Below are positions 13,871 through 24,854 of a DNA stretch of 64,000 nucleotides, one piece after another (position 1 is the stretch's first letter; each line of letters starts with the position of its first letter). A program made the position numbers and the translations under genes. The notes under the pieces were generated by a model that was not told the DNA's origin, did not search any database, and saw only the letters and a program-made list of their open reading frames with translations. This stretch comes from Lithospermum erythrorhizon (lineage: Eukaryota; Streptophyta; Magnoliopsida; Boraginales; Boraginaceae), in assembly GCA_019722365.1 (NCBI GenBank), contig JADFUC010001770.1, forward strand, positions 1-64,000, given 5' to 3'.

Positions 13871-14940
13871 GCGCCCGTACATGCCTTGGTGAAGTAGCGT
13901 ACTCAAACTCACACGCCCAGTCCCCAGCTCGAAAGCACTCCCAAAATCACCGAGTAAAGCAGTATCACGATTTGACCACAATCTTACATTTGGGACCCCA
14001 TTAACCTGGGATCCCGGTGTAATGTATAGGTGAGCAAGTGAAGAAGAGATGTAAAATTTGAGGGGTTCAGCGAGTGGGGAGTGAGGGGGCATACGAGAAT
14101 GAGGCGGTTATGGAGGTACCTAAATGAGAACTCCCGGAGGAACTTCGGCATGACCGGCGAGGGGTCGAGTCGGCCACTGATCTTCCCTTCTACTTTCGAG
14201 GCCAAGATTGTCCAGCTGATTGTGCAGTAAGACCAGTGTGGCTCGCGAGGGGCTATGTCGTGTTGGAGGGCCTAAATGCTTCGATGTAAGGTGTTTGGGC
14301 ATAAGGTCAGGAGGCGAGAGGTGGATGAGGGATGGCCTGGAGTGTGGGCGGCCGGGGCCATTATAAGTGGTTGTCCTATAGGTGCGGGGATGAGTGAATG
14401 CGGCCAGTGCGTCGGTTAGGCCCCCGGCTAGAGGGAGGGTTCCAAGGGGCCGAGGTGGACGTGACTGATGAGTCAGGTGGTCATTCGGATCGGCCAGGCG
14501 GTAGTAGCTACGGCGGAGAAGTCCCGGTACTAGCCAATCCACAACTCTACCTCTCTCGGAAGGGTCTTTAGGAGAAAACATCTCCAAACTCCTGCCTTTG
14601 GATGTTCTCAGCAGGCTCCTGCTTTATCAGCATCACCCACGTACGGTATCCCTGTAGCCCTTTTTGTAACAACTTTTTGAGTCTCGAGGCCAATCAAGCA
14701 GGGAAGGTCAACTTTCATCTCCCAGAAACTAACTTCTCGAACCCATGAGGACTAGTGAACCCAATTTCTTTCCGATGACAATTTATCACTTGACATGTTT
14801 ACTGACCAATCCATACCTAAGATTAAACTTCTTTTCGATCTGCTCTTCACCCCGGAGCTTATCCTATAAGAACTCCATTGTTAGCGTCTTTGAGATGGGA
14901 ATGAGCAAAGATGGGTGACACAGGATGACCCGTTGTTAGC
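13870..14940. other. GC-rich stretch of unknown nature, probably retroelement interior
   Basis: This is among the most GC-rich parts of the window. A 155-codon open frame on the minus strand (14120-14587) is proline/arginine/leucine-rich with no domain I recognise, so I do not call it a gene. Minus-strand text near 14640-14830 includes ILGMDW, which resembles the retropepsin-downstream segment of gypsy elements. I therefore suspect gag/protease-region debris of the element whose pol end is at 13.1-13.9 kb. Confidence 0.35.
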
Positions 14941-16330
14941 TTCATCATTTTTCAAATTTTAGAATTTCTTGATTTTTACTTCTTAAAACACCAAATAGAT
15001 ACCAAAAATTCCATAAATCCTCCTAAACTTTTTCCTCACTCAAAATATAGTTAGAATACTCAAATATTTTGTGCAGAAATAATTTTTTCAATAAAAATTT
15101 ATTTTTCTCCATTTAAATATATTTCTAGTCATTTTAATTTTCATACATAAAAATAAATATCAAATCAACTCCATAAATCATCATATATTTTTACAACTCA
15201 AAATATGATTCAAGAGTTCATAAATTCTATCCATATATTTTTACACAATTAAAATGTATTTGCTCCATTTAAATCTCATTTCTAGTTGTTTAAACATCCA
15301 TAATTCAAACAAAATATCAAACCACTTTATAAATTTTCAATTTTTGAAACCTAGACTTCTTATACCTCCTTAGATACTTTAAAAATACAACTTTTATTTG
15401 TTTAACTCCAATTTATGTTCTTTTGACTTAAAATCACATTTTAGTAATTAAATCACCAAAATAGTAAATAGAAATTCAAATCTTTACAAAATTATTCAGA
15501 GGTACTCAAGATGCATGGAAAAATCAAATACCTGACAAATTTTATTTTTCTCCCAAGGTTTGATATTTATTTCATATTTTATACACTTTCTAGCCATTTA
15601 ATTTCCAAAAATTATAATAACTACTAAAATTCTTGAACAATTAAAACGGTTTTTTCTTGGAATTCAACTCAATATGTTATAATAATTAGCTCCTGAGCCG
15701 AAAAATTATTAAATTTGAAATATATTTACTATTTATTTCATATTTTTCGTTCAAAAGTCAAACTACATCTAAAAATAGTCAACATAACACAAATTTTTAT
15801 TTTATAGCTCAGATCATGCATAAATGTGAAAGATTCAACTCAAAACCCAAGGTCAAACTTTATATAAAAAGTCAACATGATCTCTACCACAAAAAATAAA
15901 ATTTCAAGGTTTAAAACTCATACCTTTGGATGTTATGAAGATGGAGAAAAACCTTAGGCTAAATCTCAATCTCAAAATCACAAGGGTTGAAGAAAAAATT
16001 ACGAAATGGAGAGGGCTGCCATGGTTGGTGAAGAATAATCTCTTGGGGTTGATGGAAGGGATTTATATAGTCATATGGTGTTAAGTCCGTTTGGGTATGA
16101 GGTATTATTTCTCACGACGTGTAATTTAATTTAATGCATTAATAATCATTCGCGTATTGGTGCAGCAACTAAGTACTACTCTTTTTTTTTTACTCGCCTC
16201 GGAACTTTCAATCAATTTTTTTATATTTCTGAGAAAACGCTACTACCAACCAATCGATTTGTGTATTTTAACTACAACATTTCAAAAAATTTAATTTCAC
16301 CTCACGACACTCCACTTTGAGAATTTAAAA
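14940..16330 (-). repeat. AT-rich LTR-like region
   Basis: No coding sequence is recognisable. The stretch is A/T-rich, and at 15900-16080 the minus strand has a TATATAA-containing promoter-like zone followed by a leader-like stretch, as in an LTR. It could be the other LTR of the minus-strand gypsy element, but I could not align it convincingly with 10.2-13.0 kb. Confidence 0.35.
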
Positions 16331-16601
16331 TAATATTTTTGATAATATTTATATACGGAATGGATTATTTAATCACACAATATTACTAAGATCGATAATG
16401 GCTGAAAAGGACCTCCTTGAAATATTCAACTGAATTTTAGCACAAATCAACCTTGTACAAACAAAAACTATGAACATGGGACCCACACCAAATCCTATAA
16501 CTGTCATCACCAAATTTATGCTAGAAGAAATCATTACTCTCTACACTTCTCTCCTAACAAAAAAAAAGACTCAGATTATTTTTTTTTTTCTTTAAAAAAG
16601 A

Positions 16602-16686
16602 CTCACCCACCGCCCCCTTACAATGAGAATCGAACCCAGGACCTTTAAGTCACTGGAAGGCCTCCTAACCACTAGACCATTCGATG
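16602..16686 (-). mobile_element. tRNA-derived SINE, copy 1
   Basis: On the minus strand the text reads GAATGGTCTAGTGGTTAGG, which carries a Pol III box A-like TGGTCTAGTGG. About 40 bases later comes a box B-like GGTTCGATTCTC. It ends with a GGGGGCGGTGGGTGAG segment and a T-rich tail. A tRNA-like head, an internal Pol III promoter and a short tail are the marks of a plant SINE. It cannot be folded as a complete tRNA with an acceptor stem, so it is not called a tRNA gene. An inverted partner lies 86 bases away. Confidence 0.7.
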
Positions 16687-16771
16687 TTCTAAAAAAAGAC
16701 TAAGATTAAAAACAAGTCAAATTCTTGCAATAACCATCAAATATTGATTACGTATTATTTTAATTAATATT

Positions 16772-16870
16772 TGAATGGTCTAGTGGTTAGGAGGCCTTCT
16801 AGTAACTTAGAGGTCCTAGGTTCGATTTTCATTCTAAGGGGGCAGTGGGTGGATTTTTTTGAAAAAAAAA
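16772..16870 (+). mobile_element. tRNA-derived SINE, copy 2 (inverted partner)
   Basis: This is the same unit as the minus-strand copy at 16602-16686, now on the plus strand: box A-like TGGTCTAGTGG near 16776 and box B-like GGTTCGATTTT near 16819. It ends in GGGGGCAGTGGGTGGA and a T run followed by an A run. The copies differ by a few substitutions, so they are separate insertions or an old inverted duplication. Confidence 0.7.
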
Positions 16871-19280
16871 AATAACAGAGCTTAATAACCATCAAATTTT
16901 GACATTCCCACTAAAAAGATTCACTTTTTTTCTATTACAAGAACTTGATTACCATCAATTATATTTTGGGTGGTGTGGTTATTTTGATATATGGTTAAGT
17001 TAAATATAAGGATGGATGAGTTATTTGAGTAAATTATCCTTCTAAAATTTGATTTTATCTTCTAAAAATAGAAGTACCATGATTTTGAAAAAGTTTAGGT
17101 GTCAAAAATGCACTCTAGGTGCCTACTTGAAAGGTTGAACAATTTAAATATTGTTTTGAAAGATTCGCGAAAGGTCAAGTGCCTAGATGAAATTAAGCCT
17201 ATATAAACTGACATATGGGAGAATCGAACTCCCACCCCACAAAATAAATGGCCTGAGTTTGTGCTAGATGAATCATTGACCTAGGTACTACAATTTATCT
17301 CAAATAGAGTATACAAATAATATATACATAATATATGAAATTTGGGGCCCCAAAAAATGGGGGGCCCTGTTCCGGGGTTGCATATAGGTAAAATAGCCGG
17401 CCCTGTTAATTCACTATGACAACTCTCTATCTAATATTATTTAGTTAAAAATTATGACAAATATATATATATTTGATAGATTAATTTAAAAATTATAAAG
17501 TAATACCTACTTGTTGGGTTTCAGTAAACAAAATAAGGATGAATCGTTAATATGGTTCCCACAAACCCTACTGGGTTGCAAAAATAATAATTAAACGGAT
17601 CGAAGAATGTAGTGCTCTTTAGGAAATTATCCAGTAGAATAAATGAGTAGACTTTAGCAATCAAATTGAATTCCTCTGAGAATTGATCCACATCAACGAT
17701 TGTCCAAATTCTTCATCGGTACGTTTTACTAGAACGCTTTATAGCGTAATTTGAAATTTTTTTTTTAGGTTAAACCCACGCCTGGGGCTTTCGTGTTAAA
17801 CAAAATAAAAAAATGTCAATACATCGTTTTTGGGTTAAAATCCAATCAAGGCAAAATAAAAATATTAAATCGTATCTAAAAGTAGAGCGGGGCTCAATCG
17901 CCAAAATGTAAGCCAAAAAGTGAAGCAACAGTAACAAGCAAAAAAAAATCCAAAAAAAATAATACAAAAACATAATAACACCCACAGGCGGGTAACCTTC
18001 AAGTCTTCAACCTGCAAACAAAACAATGGACTTTCTATAGTAACCGTGATGGATTATTATGGTTTGCAAAGATAATAGATGCAGAATATATAGAAGAAAG
18101 AGAAGAGATAGTTAGGAAAGAAGATAGAGAAGGAAGATTAGAGATAGAAAAGGTTAGAGAAGGATAGAGAAAGAAGCATAGAAGAAGAAATTAATTCATT
18201 TCATTTGTTGTTTAGTTCTCAATACATTCAACAATTTATAGAATTATACGAGTCCATTTTTTTGTACTAAGTAAATGCTTAGTACTAGGGTACTAAGGCC
18301 CAATTTGGTAATTTTCAACGCATAATTAACACACATCATAAATGGTAGCCAATATTTTAGTTTATTTACTTTGATTAAAATCAAAAACCAAATCACAAAC
18401 TCCTACAAATCAAGAAACCAAAATCTTCACAAAATTATTTAGTTGGTCTCTTCAATAAATTGACAAATTGACCTTGGTCTCTGTTCTTCATAAACCAACT
18501 TAGTTTCTCTCTCCGAAAACTTGAATACCGCAACCAAATAAAGAAGGTAATTATATTAACTTGTTAATTTTAAATTGCATGTTTTGAATTCATAAAAAAT
18601 GGTTTTAGTGGTTAATTTTCAATTGCATGTATAATTGTTGCCACAAAAAAATTATGGATTTTTTTCGGTGGTTAATTATTGAAGAAATTTAAGAATTAAG
18701 TTATATTAGCTAGTTAATTGTTTAATTACAAGTATAACATTGAATAAAAATCAAAGTATTAATCACCCTTATGCTGAATTATGGAAAATTGAATTTAGCC
18801 ATAGCAACTAGTTTATGAGGAGACTTAGAGAAAATTACAAAATATGAACCTTTTTCTAATTTGACTATTTCAAGTTTTTTGGTTAGGGATGATTGGTTTT
18901 TGCAGACTGGTGTACCATATTGTAGTGGGTTATTATGATAACTTTGGCAAACATACTTAAGTTTCTTTGTTCGTAATGTTTGGTTTATTTTATTTCATTT
19001 GTTGTTGAAAATTCGATAAGAATGTAAAGACAACGTGTGATGTAGATACCATTGTCCAACCTGGAATTGTCTTCTGATGTAATTTGTTTGCATTTTGGTA
19101 ATACATTTAAGTGGCTTGAATATGGAATTGCATTTACCTGATGTTTGTGCTAGATAACTAAAATTAACCATCATATTAAATATTTGTGGTGTATGCATAT
19201 TAGTCAACAGACCACAGTAGTTTGGCCAATTACAGCGACGCCTAATGATATTGTTGATTGCTTACACTGATTTATTATTT
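16871..19280. other. Gene-free AT-rich stretch with a possible hAT end
   Basis: No gene is recognised. Positions 17392-17402 read AGCCGGCCCTG. Its complement CAGGGCCGGCT is the type of terminus seen in many plant hAT elements, but the matching end was not found. CTTGTTGGGTTTC at 17511-17523 resembles the inner boundary of a minus-strand copia LTR. Purine-rich (GA) text lies at 18090-18190. Everything else is simple AT-rich spacer. Confidence 0.35.
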
Positions 19281-19404
19281 TCATCCAGTTGTCATGGCAA
19301 AGAAATCAAAACAGCAAGTTAATGAAGAAGGAGATTCACACAACTCAAGATACCGGCATATGTACAAACTACAAGCTATATACAAGATTTTTAACAATGT
19401 CCAA

Positions 19405-19735
19405 CCTGAGAAATGCCTCATCTCAGAATCAATCAACTCGTGATTGTGATCATAAGTCCACTTCATAATCACATACATTCCCTTAACAATATCCATCTTA
19501 ACCTGCATTTGCGCCTTACAATATGTCCTAGTATTAAGCCTTCTACGAACTTTCTTATTTGAAATAGCCCCTACAACAACCTTGGAAGGGGCCTTGAAAC
19601 TTTGTTTGTGACACATCATGTTAACATAGTTTGGAAACTCAATCTTCTTATTAGCAGAATTACGATAAATGCATGACTTCTTAATCATGAAACCCCTTTA
19701 TCTCGACGATGAGTCAGAGAACCCATTTAATTTCA
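19405..19735 (-). pseudogene. FAR1/FRS-type DNA-binding domain fragment
   Basis: The minus strand encodes the FAR1 DNA-binding (FLYWCH/WRKY-GCM1-like zinc-finger) region of the FHY3/FAR1-related family. Visible pieces are SYRNSANKKIEF-like text (here CIYRNSANKKIEF), KVRRRLNTRTYCKAQMQVK, and the C-terminal DHNHELIDSEMRHF with its metal-binding H-x-H. The second finger cysteine (CKA) is present. After RHF the frame continues into unrelated sequence, where the family would have a transposase-like domain. Upstream of the first methionine there is an in-frame stop, and a one-base shift gives a DKGF-like continuation, so the frame is broken. FAR1 proteins derive from Mutator-type transposases. This may be a relic gene or a relic transposon; I cannot tell which. 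Confidence 0.7.
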
Positions 19736-19739
19736 AGCT

Positions 19740-20700
19740 GTGAGGGAAATTCAAAGATGTTTCCATGTTCACATCTAGTTGATAATTAAGACATTTTTAA
19801 GTAATTAGAAAATACGACAAAATTAATGTCAACACAATCAACCCAAGTTAAACGCACAATATTATATAAAGGGTACGCAACATAAAACCTGTGATCTCAT
19901 CATCATCGGAATCTTCATCATTGACGGGTAAATAAAAGGAGACGGCTCGTAAATAGGTTAGAACAACAAAGATAAGCATTTGGGCGGGAACAAATTGGAT
20001 TTAATCCCTTTAGAAAAAATTAACCAATTTCTAATAAAACATCTTCATTTTACAAAAAAACGTTGACAAGCTAAGGCATATTACTCAGAAACAAAATATC
20101 ACCAATGCCAGTGCCTAAAGAATCGCCATTTAACCTATAAGTTAGAAAGTGAAATCTCCTTAGGACATTGATATGATGTCTTCTAAGTTTCTCACCGGCG
20201 GTCATGTCTAGTCCTGTACTCAAAATTACTTCTGACACGCATACTAGTGTGATTGATTAAAGTACACTCCTTTCTTGTCCAAGCAGAAACGTGGATCTGC
20301 ATAATCAATCACACACTAGTCCTTTCGTGTTCGATTCCAATCACCGAACACCTAACTAGGGATCTAACACTCTCATTGTTCTCTAGGCCTCGATAGATTT
20401 CTCTTCCGCATCACCGATTCGAAAACCTCTCTAGAGAACCTTAAATTGAAAACGGATCAAAATATCATTGTTTGGGAAATGAAGGCACATGCATACCCTT
20501 TCCTTTACCAATAATTTTTCTTCTTCCGTATCTCTCCAAAAGCGATCGATCCATCATCACAGCTTCGGCTTATTTTGGAGAACAGCATTGTCTCGGTCAT
20601 GTCTCTGAGTATCCACTATCTAAAATCATTCCACTCTTCTTTGCTCATTACTGCCAGCTAGACAAAAGTCCTTCTTCCTCTCACATCTCTTCCGATCTAT
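19740..20700. other. Gene-free stretch with an inverted repeat
   Basis: No gene is supported. An acidic coding-like scrap (DEDSDDDEIT) can be read on the minus strand near 19905-19930 and might be the N-terminal exon of the FAR1-like fragment downstream. Positions 20241-20257 (ACTAGTGTGATTGATTA) and 20304-20322 form an imperfect inverted repeat with a loop of about 45 bases. Confidence 0.35.
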
Positions 20701-20739
20701 AATGTCCCTTTGCTGACACTTACGCATGTCCCTCTCTCG

Positions 20740-21400
20740 CTTTGTGCCTTAGACTCCGTCAGTTCCTCTAGAAGCCCTTGCATTTCTCTTGATCATTTGT
20801 ACTAAATCTTCTTTATTGACCTCTTTAATAACATTTAGGGCAATGTTCCTCTCGCACTCTTCTTCTAATTTTCATCTTGTTTCATCTTCATCTCCCATTG
20901 CACAACCTTCCAGTTAAGTCCTCAAGAGTTACTTCATTCAGATTTTGAGATTGTTGAAGAGAGGCAACCATTGCATTCCATGAGAACTTGTCTTTAGGGA
21001 GTACATCAAGTACCTTGTTACACACTTCCATACGTGTGTAATGTTTGCCAAGGCTTCGAAATTGGCTGATTAGCTTCCAATCAGGGAAGCTCATGTCATA
21101 AATACTCACATCATCTTTCATTGTGAAAAGTTCTACTTCTTTGGTGAGAAGAGCAATTCGATTATCCTTAACTTGACTTGTACCTTCATAGATTGTGAGA
21201 ATGATATCCAACATCTCCTCGGGTCATTCCACATTTAATCGAATTCTACTACATGCACCGACTTACTATACTCATAAAAGCGCAGCTCATGATGATATTT
21301 CTTGCTCCTTTATTGAGTTGAACTTTTCTTCTCATCATCCGTAAAGTCATCAATAGTTCTTTCAGCTTCCATCCTTGAGTTTGATTTCATAATCTCTTTA
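20740..21400 (-). mobile_element. Copia-type gag (UBN2-like) remnant
   Basis: The minus strand has an open stretch of 108 residues (20888-21214) that follows the UBN2/copia gag pattern. An EGTSQVKDNRIALLTKEVELF segment is followed by the ITRMEVCNKVLDVLPKDKF helix region, and ends in LNEVTLEDLTGRL (family: NTLSLEELIGSL). These are nucleocapsid-region helices of the capsid-like protein, not enzymes. A plausible start methionine lies near 21395. The frame breaks between there and 21214 and after 20888. It lies downstream of a primer-site-like sequence at 21547-21560 in the same orientation. Confidence 0.75.
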
Positions 21401-21546
21401 TCACAATCAAACAACTACGCCAAGAGATTAAATAATTATATATATTTCGTTGGGCGGTAGACGACTACCAGTCATACCGAGGTTGGAGTCGTTATCAACT
21501 CCAGAGTATCCGAAGTCACCATACGAGGGTTGACACAAAATCACCT

Positions 21547-21560
21547 CGCTTTGATAACCA
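21547..21560 (-). other. Primer-binding-site-like sequence
   Basis: The minus strand reads TGGTTATCAAAGCG, close to the initiator-Met-tRNA primer site common in plant LTR elements (TGGTATCAGAGC). It sits about 150 bases upstream of the gag-like start and just after an LTR-like region, which is the expected arrangement. Confidence 0.5.
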
Positions 21561-23060
21561 ATAAAACCTGATAGTTTGATAAAAGTGAAATAGTTTCGAA
21601 AAATTCAAATATTTTTAATAATTTTAGAGTTTAACCATCGTGACACGCCTAATCCAAAACCAAAGAGTAAAACTCCATCAAATACCAAGTCCCAAAATAC
21701 TCCACAAAATAGTTTACAATTTTTCAACATCCAAAACAAAATATGAAAACTGAATACATCAAAATAATAGAAAATATATGATCGCCGAGATCCTTAACCA
21801 CTGCCTCCTCACTCCAGGTAAAAACCAACTGACACTCATCACTCTAACCTTGCCGGCTTCTCAAATGGCACCGTCAACTGAGGTGTAAAGGGGTAAGCTC
21901 GACAGCTTAGTGGAAACGAATCACCCGGATGATAACTTATCCACATCCGAATGAGGTACACAATGTAAGATATGTGACGTAAATGTAATAAGCATATATA
22001 TATACAATAAAAAAGAATAAAACCAATTATCCACAAGATCATAACACAAAAATAATCATCATCAACATATATACATTTTAGAGGACTCAATCTCTACGCA
22101 ACTCACATGTTATACCTGCAGATCTCATATCACATAATCAAACGAAAGTAAAACAAAGAGAAGCTCAACACAACGCTTATACCACAACAACAATATGATA
22201 AACTTCTAAAATGGAAACCATAACAATATTGCATATAATAATTCCACTCTTTTCCCGCAAAGCTCACCCCTTTGAGGTAACCCAACCAACATAGCCCCTT
22301 TTCCCACACGCCACCCTTCAACACCCAACATCATCATATCCTTTCTCCCACAAGCTCACCCTTCGAACACCCCACATCATCCCCAAACGCATTCTCAACT
22401 CCAACATTTACAATTCAAACATACACATCAAACATACAACATCACACCAATATACACAACTCAAAAACAATTATCATCACAACTACAACAAATCTAAAGA
22501 TAACAAACTACGCAACAAGGTCAATAATAATCTGGGGAGATAAATACCATAATATACTCAAGTATAAGTTCATAAATACGTATACATAGTCACAATCAAT
22601 TTACCATATACTTCACTCAAACATAAATAAGGTAAACAAACGAGTGATAAATCCCCACCTGCTGTAACCACTGGGCCTCGTTAGCCAATCGATCCGTGCT
22701 TTTTCCCGCTTCGAGTCTTCAATCGGGGAGGACATGGCGGTTTCTCCAAAAATTTGGTGTACAAAGCTTGAGAGATGGAGGAGAAATCGGTGAAAAAATC
22801 AAGGGGGGAGTAAGCACGAACACGCTCGTCTGGCCGGCAGGGAAGAAAGTGAAATGGGTTTTGTGGTGTTTCGGGCCGTTGCTGGTTTAGCAATGGGTTG
22901 GAACAATAGCTTAAGCGGTGAAAACCCGAACGCTTAATTGATTTGATATTCTGCTTTCACTTATCTCTAATAACTAACTACTAAACATTAACATTTATCG
23001 TACATAAAAATATAAAGGGTTTCCAATTTTACGTAAATCAATTTAATAATCTTTATTTTA
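21561..23060 (-). repeat. LTR-like region upstream of the minus-strand copia gag
   Basis: This non-coding stretch precedes the primer-site-like sequence in minus sense, where the 5' LTR should be. Short open frames on both strands (for example 22681-22893) show no domain. A CA-rich stretch spans 22100-22520. The outer boundary was not identified. Confidence 0.4.
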
Positions 23061-23089
23061 ATTTATTAATGAACTAGTCGTTACCGATT

Positions 23090-24530
23090 TTTACAGGTGG
23101 TGGGACCCGGTGATAGTATAAATAATTTCGGAATAAAATTGATATACCGAGACTAGTATTATATGAGTAGTATTTTATGTCACGAAAAATTTTACATTTA
23201 GAATCGGTTTCATAATAATTTTAATACGAAAAGTGGAGATATAAAACCGCAAACCAAACGGGACCTTACACCATCCTAAATATCTTCCACCAACCCCACT
23301 ATCTCCTCATTCTTATCACCAAACTCCATCCCCATCCCCTTCCTCTCATTTTGTCGAGATATTCTTTCTCCCTCTCCTAAAATTTTTCATCAATTTCTTT
23401 CCTAATTCTTTGTGGCTCAAGACATTTAAAAGTCCATTTTCATCTTCCCCTTTATCATCTTCTACTCATTACGGTAAGAAAGTTGGAAACTTTGGTGATA
23501 TTTTCTAAGCTTTTGTAAGTTTGACTTTGTCGACTTCGAGAAATCAGTTTTTAAAGTTTGAAATGGTATAAGTATCCTCTAAGCTTGAAATATGTGATTA
23601 GTAGTGATTATAATTGATTTTAGGGGTTGAAATGTATTGATTAAGTTGTTGAATTTTAGGGTTGACTTTTTCTAAGTTTCTTTAAATTGATTATGATGTT
23701 AAGGACTTTAATATAGTTGTTTTGGAAACGTGAAGTTGATGTTTTGATCTTGATCGGGTAAGTAGGATATTGTTGAGTTAGGTTATTCCAAGTTAAGTAG
23801 TAATTGGATTTTTGAAATAAAATGTTGTTTTAAATGGATTAATTAGTTGGGAAATTGATTGTTGGATTGTTTAGAATTTTTTTAAAGTGTTAAGCGGTTA
23901 AGGGATTTATCGCCGAAACGGAGAATTTATATGGTTGAAGTTTTGTCGCTTTATTAGTCGCGTTAAGACACGCATAGTAATCGCTCCACTTAGAGTTCTT
24001 AAATTGGCAAATTAGAATGTTGACAAAAGTTGAATTTTAGAAGTTTTTACTATTGTGTTTTAATGATTAATAATGGTATTCTATTCTTAATTATGAAATG
24101 TTGTGTAATAATCGATTTACGGAGGAAATGATATTCTTAAGGATATATCAATAATCGGGTAGTTTTGTTGGAATATGATTCTATACCGTGGTTGTCGATT
24201 TACATTTAATCTTTTAATTGGAATTTAATAAGTGTAAATAGGATGATTAATCGAAGTAAATAACGTATATAATTGCTTTCGGGATGTGAGTCGAGCCTGC
24301 ATCTAGCACGTGACCACCTAGAGATATTCTAGTTGCTTTGACTCGAGGTGAGTACAAATTCACGATAGGCATCTTTCATATACTATGATTATATATTCGT
24401 ATGTGTTTGTTGGCGTGACTATATCGTACGAATATCGATGTTATAAGATTTCTGCCATACGAGACCGATGTTACGAGATTGTTGTTACTTAGACCGATGT
24501 AACGATTTGTGATGTTATTAAGAATATCTT
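23090..24530 (+). repeat. Truncated gypsy LTR
   Basis: Beginning with GGTGGGACCCGG, this stretch closely follows the LTR at 49.39 kb (TGGTGGGACCCGAGG, then GATAGTATAAATAAT). In its second half it parallels the gypsy LTR at 24.86 kb: a GTCGAGCC...TCTAGCAC segment and the AAATTCACGAT segment. It stops in the middle of the LTR pattern, before the 30-bp repeat zone, and joins directly to a pol-tail sequence at about 24530. A deletion or recombination at that junction is the simplest reading. Confidence 0.6.
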
Positions 24531-24854
24531 ACAACAACCAAGTGAGCTTGGGAGGACCTTACGATGAAAGAGCAACCGTGAAATTCTTGATCGTAAGGAA
24601 AAAGTGTCGCCAAAAGAAAGTCAGGGCTTTGAAGGCGTCATGGGGAAATCAACGTAGTGTAGAAGCTACAATGGGAGCGAGAGGAGGATGCCGAAGTCAA
24701 TATCCACATCTCTTCAAGCGTATGTTAGTTATTAAACTTTGTACTATAATATGTATAGTGTATGAATTATTATGAGGTTGAATAAGTGCATCGGGTACGG
24801 TGCGCGATGCCGAGTAAATTTCGAGGACGAATTCTTTTTATTAAAGCGGGAGAC
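24530..24854 (+). mobile_element. Duplicated gypsy pol tail and polypurine-tract zone
   Basis: The segment from AGTGAGCTTGGGAGGACC onward is a diverged copy of 31860-32178. Its translation ends with KKVRALKASWGNQ and SQYPHLFK, the last residues of gypsy pol. It then runs through TTTCGAGGACGAA and GCGGGAGAC into the LTR start. Here it lies upstream of the left LTR, where a single complete element would have flanking host DNA, so the left LTR originally belonged to another (tandem) copy. Confidence 0.7.

Noticed and set aside
14120..14587. 155-residue proline/arginine-rich protein on the minus strand
   Set aside because: High GC lowers the chance of stops. There is no domain, no start context and no splice pattern; it overlaps retroelement-like text.
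16602..16870. Two tRNA genes
   Set aside because: Only the head with box A- and box B-like words is tRNA-like. No acceptor stem closes, and the units end in SINE-type tails, so I call them SINEs.
17380..17403. Complete hAT transposon
   Set aside because: Only one terminus-like word (complement CAGGGCCGGCT) was found; no partner end, transposase or 8-bp duplication is visible.
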